Counted from the stretch's first letter, positions 11,621 through 24,255 are shown. The stretch is DNA of 64,000 nucleotides from Poecilobothrus nobilitatus (GCA_947095535.1 OX352774.1:116997996-117061995); one strand, 5' to 3'. The notes: a model not told the origin generated them from the sequence alone. Numbers and translations: made by a program.

Positions 11621-13195
11621 ATACCCGTACGATAGGATCGGGTATAATAAAATTACTCCTCCGTTTGTAAAAAATCCGATCCATACCTTTGAAGGTATAT
11701 CTACCTCGAAATAAGCGAGCTAGATATACCTTCAAAGGTATGGATCGGATCAGAAAAAAATTCTAAGACTTTTGAGCCATGTCCGTCCGTCCGTCCGTCA
11801 GCACGCTAACTCAAAAACTAAGAAAGCTAGAATCTTGCAATTTACACAAAATATTCTGGGAGTAATTTGTAGGTTCCCTATTTTTTTTGGTTGAGTTTGG
11901 ACCAAACCTTAGGGTAGCTCTCGAACACCTAACTTTTAGATCCCCACATTTTTTTTGAAATGGAGCTATGAAATTTTAACTGCTAATAGATCTCACAAAA
12001 ATATTAATTTTATTTTTAATAACTTTTTTTTGTACCCTCACCCGTTACGGAGCTACAGCTCCCCAAAAGTTCAAAAAAGCTCTATATTTAAATTGTTATA
12101 GCACAAGTTGTATAAGGTATATCTTCATTTTGAAAACACCAAACGATTACTGCTTTTATTAGCTTTAAAAGTATATATACAATACATATATATTTGTGGC
12201 ATACGGTGTCTTAATTTACCATTATACGAAACTCAAATTTTGCAAAATCCTTTAACCCTTCTATCTTCTAAACGGTTTAAGTTGGAAACTTGAAATTTTG
12301 ACAGAAATTTTTTTTGTATCACCCCCCGTTTAGGAGCTGTAAGGGGTCAAAAACTGAAAATTTCCTATTTTTAAACACCTGTAACTTGAACACCTGTTAA
12401 AATATTTTTTTGAAGTAATACACAAAAATTAAAGCTTCAACATTATACTCTTATTTCTGTTAATAACTTTTTTTAATAATATATGGTTACTTTATAATTG
12501 ACGAAAGAGTTACTTGATTTTTTCAAATTTTCTAACAAATTTCTTAAACTAATTTTTTACATTTGTTTTATTCGATAATTTGAAATTGTTGAGGATGTAA
12601 TGCGTAGTACAAAAAAATGTAAATAAATAAACAACATAACGGTTGCTTGAAGAATTTTTATTTATATGATATTGATATATATACATACTTATATAATATC
12701 ATGTTTATTTACAATATATCGTATATGTCACTAGTGAATGAATGATAAGAGTATAGATGTATATTATATAGCGCCGTATTTACATACATATATGTATTTT
12801 ATTGTACTTATAAGAAATTATTCTGTCAATGGAATATTTAAATATAATATAATATAATAATATAATTCGCACAAAATTATATTTATTATTTTGTACTAAG
12901 TAAATTTAATATATATTTACCACTTAGTATTAAATGGTACTATAGAATATTTGAAAAAATTTTGGATTGATAATCGTTATGTGGAAGGTTAGAATTTGCT
13001 TTAGAAGAATGTATAAATATATAGTTTGAATATATCTACAACCCATAGGTCTAGAAGTTATAAAATTCACCCAAATTATTTTAAAATACTAAAATATTAA
13101 AAAAATAATATTGTGAGCAGAGTGACAGGCTGTAAACATACTAACGGTTCGTACGGGTATCTAAGAGTTGACAAAGGCAACTGTATTCTTCCTCG
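11621..13195 (-). repeat. family A dispersed repeat, copy A2 (inverted)
   Basis: An inverted equivalent of A1, from ATACCCGTACGA at 11621 to TCGTACGGGTAT ending at 13160, plus the outer end to 13195. Long blocks are nearly identical to A1, for example around gtcacaccccc/cacccgttacggagctac and the ends. It differs in a 30-bp inverted duplication near its left end (11674-11750). No coding sequence is seen. Confidence 0.85.
11674..11750. repeat. 30-bp perfect inverted repeat inside A2
   Basis: The arms at 11674-11703 and 11721-11750 are exact reverse complements, starting atccgatccatacctttgaa, around a 17-nt loop. A1 and A3 carry this block only once, so A2 gained an inverted copy of its own sequence. 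Confidence 0.85.
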
Positions 13196-13659
13196 TTTTA
13201 ATTAAAATTTTCTAACTTAATTTCTAAACTAAAATTTTTTATAAAATTGGTTTTGCGAATTTTTGTATTGCCCATACTGTATCAATCACTCACAATCAAG
13301 TTTAGTTAACGAGCTTTAACCGTGGGAAAATAAATGAAGGTATTTTTTTTAACAAGTTATATTTTAAATTTGAATACACCAAAGATGTCCTAAAGATGAA
13401 ATTTAATGGTGGCCTTCGGAAGAAATTTGGAAAAATGATTATTTTCTCAGTTATTAAAGTTTATGCTTTACCACTATTTCATTTTTGACTATTTCCATAA
13501 GAATGATGTGTAAATTTTGAACAGAGCTTTTCCTCTAATTTAATTTCCTTTCTCTATGTCAGGGCCTGTGATAACTATATTGTAGGTTATGGTTATGCTA
13601 AATGCTAATATAAAACACATATGCAATGGACATCGAGATTATACTAAATTATTATAAGA
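13196..13659. other. AT-rich stretch, nothing recognised
   Basis: Between the A2 and B1 repeats I see no gene or clear repeat. Confidence 0.4.
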
Positions 13660-14395
13660 GGAAATATCAAAATAAAATGAATCTATTGCCCAATTCCAAG
13701 AGATGCAAAAAGCTTGAACAGGCTAGTTTAAACCAACCAAATTTTACAAAAAATGTTGGCATGTAACTCGACACCTTTTCACTAAATTTCAGATAGCTAG
13801 CTTCAATAGACACTGAGTTATTTTCATTTAAAAAGAGAAGTTGTATGGCAGCTACCCGAACATGTTGCACTAATAGAACCAAATTTTACAGAAGTTGTTG
13901 CCATAAAACTTGATCATCATTTGTAAGATTTCAGGCACCTAGCTTCATTAAGTTCCAAGAAGTGCAAGAAGCTTGAACCGGCTACTTTAGACCAGCCAAA
14001 TTTTACAGAAGCTGTTGCCATAAAACTTGATCATCATTTGCAAAATATCAGATACCTAGCCTGAATAGACATTGAGTTATTTCCATTTAAAGAAAGAAGT
14101 TGTATGGCATCTACTCGAACCCGGTAGCCGAAAATGCTGGATTTAAACAGCAAAACTAACAATTTTGTGACGTAGTGACGTGAAAAGTGACTTAAAAAAA
14201 ATCTCAGCCTCCTAGCTCCTTTATTTTTTGAGTTATCGTGCCGACGGACTAACGTAAATGGCTTAATCGACTTAGAATTCGATTCTGAGTCCATCCATAC
14301 TTTTGACACTATATCTAACTCGACTCTTTTAAAGTGTCATAAACGTAATGGCAAATTTATTATACTCTTGAACATAGTTCATACGGGTATAAAAA
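13660..14395 (+). repeat. dispersed repeat family B, copy B1
   Basis: Shares with B2 (35371-36463) the blocks gttgtatggcagctacccga, agaagttgttgccataaaac, tcctagctcctttattttttg, and the end block ...catagttcatacgggtat finishing at about 14391. Within B1 the 'caaattttacagaagttgtt' block occurs repeatedly, showing internal tandem structure. The left end of the family (atacccgtatgaac) was not found, so the copy appears 5'-truncated. Confidence 0.75.
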
Positions 14396-14785
14396 AAAGA
14401 CAGAATGCAAAACTTCAAATTTAAGAAAACCCGATATAACCGACCGATATAAACCCGAAAAACCATTAGCACATGAAGTTTAAATTTTTAAGTCTCGCTT
14501 TATATATTGTGCACAAATGCGCGAAAATTGCAAAATTTAAATTTTTAACCAGCTCATAAACAGGGGAAGGTGCGAAAATAGTTATATACTAAATCTGAAA
14601 AATCTATCTTCACTCTAAACTTTAAGACTCTATTTAACAGCTTTGAGTAGATATCAAGAATGCAAAATCAAAGAAAATGTCACAAAACATAATTAAATAG
14701 TAAATTTAAAAAAATTCTATAACTATAATATTGATTTATAAAGGTAAAAAAAAAGTTTTGTCGAGTGACCTTTTTAAATTGATGC
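14396..14785. other. AT-rich stretch, nothing recognised
   Basis: No gene or clear repeat was seen. Confidence 0.4.
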
Positions 14786-15085
14786 CAAACCTGATATATA
14801 CACATATAAATAAAGAGTTTTTTCAAAGTTTTAGGGGCCGTAACCTCATTCTTCATGTAACCCTATTATGAATGAAGCTTCAAGAAAAGTTGTTCTACAA
14901 CATTAATTTTTTTATAAGACCTGGTCATAGTTAAAATTTTTTTCTCTATCTTTAACAGTGTAAAAGTTTTCTAACCAGATGCACGGATGGACAGAGTGAA
15001 ACTAATAGACACTTTTTTTCCAATTTTTTTTTTGTAAATATGCTAAAAAGTATTAAGCAGAATCTAAAATATACTCATAATTCAT
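14786..15085 (-). repeat. dispersed repeat family D, copy 1 (partial)
   Basis: On the minus strand it carries the family D signature: a 'tttcactctgtccatccgtg' block (rev. comp. of about 14982-15003), then ttttacactgttaaagatag, then gttgtagaacaacttttctt. These match 23156-23290 and 62558-62650. Confidence 0.65.
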
Positions 15086-16539
15086 AGTTAAAATTTTATT
15101 ATTCCACCCAGTGTTGCACCAAATTTCTGTAATTTTTCTAAAAATTTGACATATAAGAAAAAATTGTAACTTCCATACACGGGAGACTTATCAATGTTTT
15201 GTAAACACGGACGGCAAACAGAGTTACTAATAAGCAAATCTTTTAATTTTTTTTTTCTTCACAATTACTTTAAAACTTGAAACCTAATTCAGTCTAGGTT
15301 TTTGAACTCTATCAAATTTCCGGGTTATTTTATTTTATTTTTGTTTATTATGTTTTTGATTTGTTTTAGTTTTTTGTTTTTGTGTTTTTTATTAACAATC
15401 AATAATAAAAAATTAATTTAAATTTTTTATAAAAATTCATATACACTTACCTATATAATAAATTTTTTTAACATTAATTCATTCCAAGGGTGCTACACAA
15501 CAAATTAGTATGTTAAATTACCAAAAATTATATATAAAACATAATATTAACTATGAGTTATACTAAAAATATTTAAATAATTGATTATTTTTTAACGAAA
15601 AATTAAAATAGAAGGCAGTTTTTTTTTTTATCTAATAACTTTTACTTTATAACTCAGGGGTTAACTAAATTTTTTTGTTGTTGTTTTTATATTGTTATTT
15701 TTTTCTATATTTACTAACCACTTATTTTTTATTAACAAGTTTTGCTAGTTTCTCCCCCACCCTTCTTTTTTATCCAAATTGTTATCAAAAATAAATTAAG
15801 TAATTTACAGTGTTTTATGTTGGTATTATAAATATTATATACCATTCAAAATATACTTAGATTTAAAAATCATAATTGTATAGGTATATTATTTTTCGAA
15901 AGAACTATTTTTTTTCAAATTATAGGCTATGCTGTATCAAATCTTATCATGAAATATTTATCATAGAAAAGTTAATCATCCTAAGTAACCAAAATTAAAA
16001 CCATTCTGTACCAGATAACTTTAAATAGAATTTGAAACAAAAACTTACAGTTATAGAAATTAAGCGTGAAAATGTAAAAAAATCTAAATCAGCTGTGTCC
16101 ACCACAGAACCGATCACAGGAAAATTTAATATTTGTTTTTTTTTTAATATGGTTATGGTTATGGTTATTTAATATTGTTAAAGACAGCTAAAAGTGGTTA
16201 GTGCATGTAGTCCTAAAAGCATTATCCTTGTTGCAAATAAGTAGCTAGATACATATATATATATATATTAAAGGAATATAAACGTTTTTTACAAAAAAAA
16301 AAAATGCTCAGCCAAATTCAAAAGGAGTATAATAACAATAAAAATGTATATTTATAATGTATGTTCATTAATTTTGTATTATCTATATTATATGTAAATT
16401 TCATGCACAAAATAATAAAATTGAAAAAAAAAAAGATTTTCACACAAAAAATATTTCATGCCTATCTAAAAGTAAAAATGACTATGAAAGATTTCGTGTG
16501 AAAATGAGGACGAACTTAAAAATTTGTAGAATCAAAACA
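15086..16539. other. AT-rich stretch with microsatellite
   Basis: Contains a short (AT)n run at about 16252-16270 and a tandem atggttatggttatggttat word at 16149-16168. No gene is seen. Confidence 0.45.
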
Positions 16540-16800
16540 TATTTTATGACAAAGTTATTGCTCTTAACTTGTGTAACAACTTTAACTTAATATCTTAAAT
16601 ATAAAATTTTATCGAATTCCTTTCAGGTATTTGAACTGTACATGCGCCTACAGACAGCCAGAAAAAACACCATTCCAAAAACACTTAATTCAAATTTCTA
16701 CGTATAGGAGAAATCCATATGCAAAAATCTGATGTTCGAAATTTTTGTTCTATCACAATACCTTCCTTATATATTAAATGTATACGATCGTTAAAAAGAA
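16540..16800 (+). repeat. dispersed repeat family E, copy 1
   Basis: Diverged match in the same order to 55640-56060: aaagttattgctcttaactt / aaagctattgctctttaaat, tgtgtaacaactttaa, ctgtacatgcgcctacagac / ctgtacacgtgcccacagac, then atacctt/accttcct and tatacgatcgttaaaaa / tatgcggtcgctaaaaa. The function is unknown; no coding sequence. Confidence 0.65.
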
Positions 16801-18944
16801 AACAAATTTTTAAATAAAATAAATTTTTTGTAATTCAGTCATTTAATTTACCATAAACTATGAATTGTCTATTAACATTTTTACTTTTACTTTATTTAAA
16901 TATTGTATCTTATAATTTCCAAGTTTAACTTTTTTATCTTACCATTTCTCTTAAATTTGGTTTTTATTAATTTAACCTCTCTTAAATCATACATAATATA
17001 CACTTGTATATTACAAAAATTATAATAGTGTAAATTCTCACCTTTGAATCATTCATTATTAAATTCAGATATCAAAAATATCCAAATTGATTACATTTTC
17101 GAAAAATTATTTTCGAATAAACATTAGTTTAACGAATTTAATACGATCGTAATGTTCATATATGTATACATCGGTATTTTAATAAAATAAATTAAAAAAT
17201 TAATATCAATAATAACGATAAAAATAAAAAACAAGAAATAAAAATCAAAATAGTTGAGAATTAATTTAAAACCATGATTTGAACGCGCTTTAAAACGAAA
17301 AAAATACTTCAACTCTGGCGGAAGCCATGTGTAACGAAAGATACAAAAAGAAACAAAAAACAAATTCACAGCGTGTTTAGTTTTTTTTGTTTTTAATTAA
17401 TTTATTTTTTTGAATTAATTTTAATTATTGTTTTTTTTTTCAAGTTATATTGAATAATTATTAGGAAATAATTATAAATATTATAGAAAATTAGAAATTG
17501 ATAGTGAATTCAAAATAACTCTGTAGCAAAAAAAAAACAAATCAAATTGATTTGATGTCAAGTAAAATGTCGAATTAAAATGTGTGAATTTTTTTATTTC
17601 AAAGCAGAAGCAAATTTCTTTTTAAAGTAGGTAATTAAAATAATAATATTAGTTTTTTTTTTTTATTTATATTCAAATATGAAATTTATACAAAATTTGC
17701 GAAAATTGTGTTAAAAATTAAATTATTTGTTACGGTTTTGAAAATTGTGTTAAAAATTAAATTATTTGTTACGGTTTTGTATTAAATTAAAAATAGTATT
17801 GCAAACAGTAATGAACTGTTAAACAAAGTAGTGAAAGTGAATATCACTTCAGTGAATATGGATCAAATTTAAAGTCAACTAATTTTTTATTGAAAGTTTT
17901 TTTTATATCAAAATTATTTTACATATAAACATTGACAATTGATTGTCACCTTAAAAAAAGTTAAATAATTTCTGAATGTTTAAAATTTTCTTTAATAATC
18001 GAGTAAATGATTTTTCAAAAATCGAAACTTTACATATTTTTTCTTACTTTTCTTAATAAGTTTTATATAAGTTTCTATACTATAGTATTTGTATATAAAA
18101 TAAGTCAGTTTTTTGTATGCTACTAAATAGTTTTAAACAGCTAAATTTAGTTATTCATTTTACTGTTTTTAATAGAAGTTAAAGAACTTGTCGAACTTTT
18201 ACCAAATACTTGAAAATATGCAATATTTAATTTTAAATTTGAAACAAAAGAACTAAGTAATGAAACTAATTCTAGCACTTTTTTTTCTTTGGGCAAGGAT
18301 GGTGAGAATCATCGAAAGATATTGTACGCAACACAGTTATGTTAAACTTTTGATTTCCTAACCATTGATTTTGCGTTAACTCTTATAGATCTACTGAAAT
18401 TGCAGATCTTCGCAAAGCACTTAGAAATGATGCTTAAAAACTTATTTTACAAAAAACATTTGTTTCAATAGGTATTCTAATTTATCAAATTAAATTTAAA
18501 TATAAAGTAAAAGCCAAAGAAAAGCAGGCTATATAAAGGTATAAATTAGATATAAAATATAAAAATATAACGGAAATTATAACCGACAACAAAATATTTA
18601 ATAAAGCGAAGAGAGTTGATTTCATGTAATAATAATGAAGAGAAGGAAGAAAAAATTGTTTTGATATTATTAAAAGCGTTTCCGAAGCTTGATACTTGAC
18701 ATTTCTTTTCATAGATGTATTGCTTTTTTATTTCGAATATGTAATGTAGTAGAGGAAACACTAAAAATTTGACCAATTATAAACTGCGATCATCTAATAA
18801 TAGTATTTATTGCGAAATGCGGTAGGGTTGGGAACACTCAAAGTAGCCATAAAATGAAATTAGAAAAAGGGGCAGAGTTGAAGGGATGATATACGAAAGT
18901 TGGAAGATTGATTGAAAACGAATTTGGACAAGTTATTTTATAGT
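16801..18944. other. AT-rich stretch with a 39-bp tandem duplication
   Basis: Apart from the duplication at 17701-17778, I see no gene or recognisable mobile element in these 2.1 kb. Short open frames here have no family signature. Confidence 0.45.
17701..17778. repeat. perfect 39-bp tandem duplication
   Basis: Two adjacent exact copies (17701-17739, 17740-17778) begin gaaaattgtgttaaaaatta and end tacggtttt. Perfect identity implies a recent slippage-type duplication. Confidence 0.9.
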
Positions 18945-19290
18945 TACAACGGAAAATATCTATCAGAAGGAAACAAATTGAATAAAATGTGTTCCACATA
19001 TTAGCGAATCCCACAATCAATGAGTTTTCTAAATTTCCATGGTGTAGAAATGGCACTTGAAACCTTCCTTGCGTTTCAGAATTATTGATTTTAGTTCAAT
19101 AGAACAAGTGTCGTTACCTATAAGATATTATCAACAAAAGAGAGATCTATAATATTACATTGTTAGTTAAAAGGAGTTGGAAACTTTTGCTTGTTTAGTT
19201 CTACAATCGGATTTTGTCGAGCTAACTTAATAAAGTTTAAGGAATACCAGCCCATATTTAAGAGAATATAATTAATAATAACGTATATTG
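18945..19290 (+). repeat. dispersed repeat family G, copy 2
   Basis: Direct, diverged match to 4226-4560: cagaaggaaacaaattg, tgttccacatat, ttgattttagttcaatagaa, aagtgtcg, and ccagcccatat. No coding sequence or ends are seen. Confidence 0.5.
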
Positions 19291-21169
19291 TATCACAATA
19301 AATGTAAATGTAAATTTTATTTTTTATTTTATAAACCCTCATTTTTTAATTGCAAATCGTCGCGCGTAAAATAAAATAAAATATTACCACCAAAATATTA
19401 CACCTATCAATGAAATATCTACACCATTTTGATGTCATTATTTTATCGTTAATAAATTTCCCATTTTGATTTTCTTTCATTCATGTTGACTTGTTATAAT
19501 AACCAACCAAAATTATAAAATACCCGTATATAATAATAATATAGTAGTTAGCTTTAGGTTATTTTACGTCACATCATTATCAATTTTCAATTTTAATATA
19601 AATCGTTGTTTTCTTTCTTACCATACTCTTGAATTACATCATCTATCTAACAAGCAAAGAGAATTGATGATATATTCAGTACTATGTTCTATTAATAATG
19701 AAATTAATAATAATCCAATTGTTGTTTTTGGAAAAATATATCGTTTTATTATTATTTATTTATCTGTCATATGAATTTCAAATGATAACTAACACTCATC
19801 ACATACACTTACATAATATTGATAACAAAATTATTTATCTTTTTATATAACTCATCAGATCAAATCTTGTGGTAACTTGACTTTTTTTTTATTGTGCTTT
19901 CCTTCCCGCTGTTCTAGCTAGTTGCCTGAATCCTTTTCTAATCTTAATCCAATTAGAGAACTTAGCTTTCATTTCAAGGAAAAAAAAAAAATTTTGTATC
20001 AAATATACCAGCATCTTACCAGTTAATAATAAGTATACGTACATAAATAACTTAGTGCCAATATGGCAACTTATGAAACTTATGACAATATTTTTATTTG
20101 TTTTTTGGTTTTTGTTTTAAATGACATCACATATGCCAATTTCTAACTCTCTAAAGATGCTTTTAAGGTTATCAAAACAATTTGGTTCAAATATATCCTT
20201 CCAATGAGAAACTCATTGGTCATTGTTTCTGTTTTATTTTTTTTTTAACAAAAAATCTGTCAAAAGGATAAATGATACACCGTTTCTATTATTTGAACCG
20301 TAAACATAAATCTATCAAAAGGATAATCTTTAGAAAACAGATAAAAGGACAGCGCAAAAAATAAAAGTAACAAAAAGGGATATAAAATTAACAAAAGTCC
20401 TTGTCACTAGTTTATGATTTTGATTTTCAGGGAAATATATTTTGTTTGTGTGTTTGCAGAATAAATTTCTGTGGTTCAACTGAATAATAATCACAATATA
20501 TTTTAAGACTTCGCAAATAATTTTTATATGATTTTATATTTTGTTCTTGTCATGTTATTATGATTTTTATTATCTTTCTAACAGATACACAATACATCTA
20601 TTGTATTTTAACACTTTAAGGACTATGGTTCAGTTATAATTTTTTTGCGAAAATCAATAATAGGACTACCGTTATATTGATTTATTTTTGAATGTAATAT
20701 TTTAATGTCCTTTTTTTATTTATTTATTTATTTCAAAAAGTCTCTAGGAGAGTAGGATTTTTAATTGCTAAAAACACATTCCGCTGTAGCCGGTATAATG
20801 AGATAATAACCTTAACTTCAAAATAATATAATGATTGAGCAATAGCATAAGGCAGGAAAGGGAATAAGCTGAAATTTTTAATTCAAATTGCAGGAGTGGG
20901 ATTAAATGGAAGTTATAGCAGTTGTAAATTAACTGATTCCTTGAATTTCTGTATATATTATACGAACCGGGGAACACCTAGAGATCATTATTCCATTAAT
21001 TTATTATATTATTAATTCGAAATTCTAAATAAATAATATCGTTCAATATAAAGATTGTTAATATATATTTTTAATTATGAATTATAAATATCTTTAATAT
21101 TATTATTTTCTGGTTTATTATATAATAAAGGACACTAAATCTGCTGGAATTGGTGCTTAAAAATACTAG
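19291..21169. other. AT-rich stretch, nothing recognised
   Basis: Includes a short (TTTA)n run at 20718-20740. Paired words 'aatctgtcaaaaggataa' and 'aatctatcaaaaggataa' at 20256-20273 and 20310-20327 form a small local duplication. No gene is seen. Confidence 0.45.
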
Positions 21170-21640
21170 TTCTCCTATTTTAAAACCTCTGCGCAAACTT
21201 TTGCACCTTTCCTTTGCTTCGGGTATATCCTATTCTAAAAATGAAGTAATTCAAGCTATTCCTCTAATTACCGTCCTATTGCTATTACTTCGGTCCTTTC
21301 CAAAGTTATGGAATCGATACTAAATAGAAAGCTTACGAAATATCTGGATAGCAAAGGTTTGATTCATGAAATCTATATGGGTTCAGAGCATCGTTCAACG
21401 GGTCACCTCATAACTTGCCTCCGGATGACCTCATTCGATTCGCGTACTAGTCGATGGCTTTTCATCTGACAAATTTTTAATAAATGCTAGAGTGCCTCAG
21501 GAATCTGTTCTCTCGCCCACCTTATTTCTGATTTTCATCAACGATCTACTCTCTCTTACTTCCAATCCTATTCATAGCTTTGCAGAATATAGCACTGTTG
21601 CTACTTGTTGCTACTTATGAATTCAATAAAAGACTAAACG
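21170..21640 (+). pseudogene. non-LTR reverse transcriptase fragment
   Basis: A plus-strand reading from about 21266 gives NYRPIAITSVLSKVMESILN, the classic LINE fingers motif, then LTKYLDSKGLIHE and a degenerate GSEHRSTGHLITCL where functional elements have GF...RST...L. Further on, in shifted frames, VPQESVLSPTLFLIFINDLL fits the G.PQGS.L.P.LF..FINDL motif with the glycine lost. The catalytic YADD is replaced by a diverged FAEYS. The surroundings are frameshifted and the fragment has neither endonuclease nor 3' end. It differs from the I-like copy at 1-3.5 kb and resembles Jockey/CR1-type RTs more. Confidence 0.75.
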
Positions 21641-21742
21641 TCAATCATTCAGCCAATATAGCTTCAAAAAATTTGAATATTTTCTAACTCAATTTTATAA
21701 AATTTATTAATTGGTAATTAATTTTATTGGTGTAATGCTAAG

Positions 21743-22385
21743 TTATGGACGATATTTCTTATATATCGATATTTCTCCATTTTCTGTGTATATAAATAAA
21801 TTTTGTGTATTATCGTCACGTGAACATGCAACATATAATTGCCCATGGGAGACGCATGCATTTTCAAGGTTTGATCCACATATTGTCATAATTTGCCCTT
21901 GAGCTTTATTAATTGTCATTGCATTGGTGGTTTGAAATTGCGTAATAAAATTGAGATCCAATTTTTAATTCTAAGTGATGTGGTGGTATACCTGGTACGT
22001 CCAATGAATTTAAAAATTCAGTTGGATAATTAACTCCTTCATTTTCATCGACGACTGTATCAATAGATTTAAATGTAAACAATTGTGTATTAATTATATT
22101 TTGTATAGTAAGGTTAATGACATCAACGTCAACATTTTTTGCTGTAAAATAATTCATTCGCTTAACCATTGATGGTGTGAATAATTGACTTCAGTATTTG
22201 GAAACACTTTTTGTATGAGTTCATTTTGGGTAGATACAATATTACAAAAATTTTCACCAATTACCCTCACCAATTTCGAGTAATTACAAAAATTTTCACC
22301 CTCACCAATTTCGAGTAATTGTTTTGAAAACTCTTCTGCTGTTGGATCATTTTGTATTTGAATATTTTTATTAATTTGAAAATAC
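21743..22385 (-). pseudogene. Helitron helicase C-terminal fragment
   Basis: The minus strand encodes the tail of a PIF1-like helicase of the kind fused to Rep in Helitrons, which would unwind DNA during rolling-circle transposition. Upstream (about 22380-22175) one reads DPTAEEFSKQLLEIGEGE and VFPNTEVNYSHHQWLSE. Then come NVDVDVINLTIQNIIN (usually after ERAIL), a LPSGIPPHHLELKIG-like LDVPGIPPHHLELKIG, and finally AMTINKAQGQ, followed by HGQLYVACSR. The last two are the SF1 helicase motifs V and VI regions. There are frame changes at about 22170 and 21960 and a small internal tandem duplication (22243-22320). The Rep domain and N-terminal helicase motifs are absent. Confidence 0.85.
22243..22321. 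repeat. local tandem duplication inside the Helitron relic
   Basis: The phrase attacaaaaattttcacc...ccctcaccaatttcgagtaa occurs twice in succession, adding residues (NFCNYSKL / NFCNIV) to the decayed helicase frame. Confidence 0.75.
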
Positions 22386-22387
22386 CT

Positions 22388-22695
22388 GTGAACCTTTTGA
22401 AAATACTTATATACAGAATCAATAGGGTCGTCATGGTCGGTTAGATTGAATTAGATGGGATAGTCATGCGCGATTAGTTTGGAGGGTTTTGTGGTGATTA
22501 GATAATAAGAAGATAGTTTTTGGTATAAAAAACACTTGCAGTTATATGGCAGCTATGACTTCCTGTGAAACTTTTGAAAATACTTAAATACAGAATCAAT
22601 AGCGTAGTCATCGCAGGTTATCTTGGAGTGTTTTGTGGTGATTAGAGGATCAGAAGATAGTTTTTGGTATAAAAAAGTTGTAAGACAGCTATGAA
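22388..22695. repeat. tandem duplication, unit about 175 bp
   Basis: Copy 1 (22388-22560) and copy 2 (22565-22695) share ttttgaaaatactta, tacagaatcaatag, ggttttgtggtgattaga / gtgttttgtggtgattagag, agaagatagtttttggtata, and agacagctatga-like blocks. Copies are diverged by substitutions and small indels. Confidence 0.75.
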
Positions 22696-23139
22696 TCTAG
22701 TGTCACCTACAAAAAAGTAATAAAAACAAAAACACTTCTTAGAACCAAATGAACATACGTTGTAAATATGATTTTAAAATGAGGAGTAGCTTAATTATAT
22801 ATTAAGATAATAATAATTATAGGAGATCCTTTCATTCATTTTCCATTTTCATTCACCTTTGAATACATTAATGGAATTTAAAGTCAAGAATACTTGTTTT
22901 TCTTTAGAATTATAATAAATTATATTGTATTAAATTATATTGTACTGCTATGAAATTTTTGAATATTTAAATGTTTTTAGTGCGTATAATGGCAATGACT
23001 TTTACAGGTATTTTGAATGGTTGCTGTGGGGCTTTTTGAAAAGTTTGTACAGCTTTTCTTAAAAAAGTCTTCGTCGTACTTTTATTAGAATAGGTCAATA
23101 ACAAGTTTTCCTTTTTAGCACATTTCAAAAAAAAATTTA
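22696..23139. other. AT-rich stretch, nothing recognised
   Basis: No gene or clear repeat was seen. Confidence 0.4.
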
Positions 23140-24255
23140 AAAAAATGTGGCTATTAGTTTCACTCTGTCCATTCGTCCGTCCGTCCGTCTGTTTACAAAA
23201 CTTCTACACCTTTAAAGATAGAGAAAAAAAATTTTAACCATGGGTAGGTGTCATAAAAAAATTAATTTTGTGGAACAACTTTTTCATGTAGCCCCATCCA
23301 TCAGGGAAGTACAGCTCCTCAAACTTTGAAAAATCCCTATTTTTAAACGCGTATATTTCATGTTCCGCTTAACATATTTTGAATCTGAAAACGGCATTCG
23401 ACAGAAATTTTCTTTAGCTTTATAAATCTATATCAAAATTATATATATATTTTAAATTTAGTATTTAAATTTACCGTTATGTGAAAACCAAATTTTGCAT
23501 GATTTTTCTACATTCATAACTCCAGTACGCTTTTATATAGCGGCTTTAAATGTTGAGACAAAAAATAACTTTTAGAATTATTAGTATAAGTTTGCTCAGA
23601 AAATTTTTTTGTACCACCCCCTGTTTATGAGTTAATAGCGCTCAAAATTTGAAAATTTGCTATTTTTAAACACCTGTAACTTAGACACCTGTACAAATTT
23701 TTATTTACCTGTACAATTATTTTATTTACATGTACAAATTAAAGCTCCGCTAATATATTCTTTTCTTCGGCAAGAAAACAAAATTAAAGCTCCAGTAATA
23801 TATTTTTATGTGTGTTAATGGTTTCTTTTAATTGTTACAGCCCCCCAAACTTGTAAAAAGGCCCTATTTTCAGATATATATATATTTCAAGCTCTGCGTA
23901 GTAGTTTTACAACCTAAAAACACTAAAAAACCGGAAATTTTCTTACATCTATAAAACAATATCAGAATTATGAAATATAATGTGATTTACTATTTAAATT
24001 TACCATTATGTGAAAACCAAATTTTGCATGATATTTCTTTTTTCATAACGCCGGCACGCTTTGAGAAAGGAATCTGAAATTTTGAGACAAGAAAGAATTT
24101 TAAAATTAATATAAGTTTCCTTAGAAAATTTTTTCGTACCGAATGTCCTATTGTACATTTTGAGACAAGAAAGAACTTTTAGAATTAATATAAGTTTCCT
24201 TAGAAAATTTTTTCGCACCGACCCTTGCTTAAGAGTCAATTCCTGTAAAGACGAA
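23140..24255 (+). repeat. dispersed repeat family D, copy 2 (longest)
   Basis: Begins near ttagtttcactctgtccatt at 23156, followed by a tccg run, ttctacacctttaaagatag and gtggaacaactttttcatgt. Several related 'taccgttatgtgaaaaccaa' blocks occur at 23472 and 24001, so the repeat has internal tandem organisation. A 65-bp unit is duplicated at 24078-24222. There is no coding capacity. Confidence 0.75.
24078..24222. repeat. tandem duplication of a ~65-bp unit in family D
   Basis: Two copies of ttttgagacaagaaagaa...taatataagtttccttagaa...ttttttcg[t/c]accga sit at about 24080-24143 and 24156-24221, with few mismatches. Confidence 0.8.

Noticed and set aside
18285..18380. Shared word gagaatcatcgaaagat with 60208
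   Set aside because: Only about 17 bases match and the flanks do not align, so no repeat family can be claimed.
18485..19056. Several minus-strand open frames rich in Phe/Ile/Tyr
   Set aside because: AT-rich chance frames without motifs; part overlaps repeat family G.
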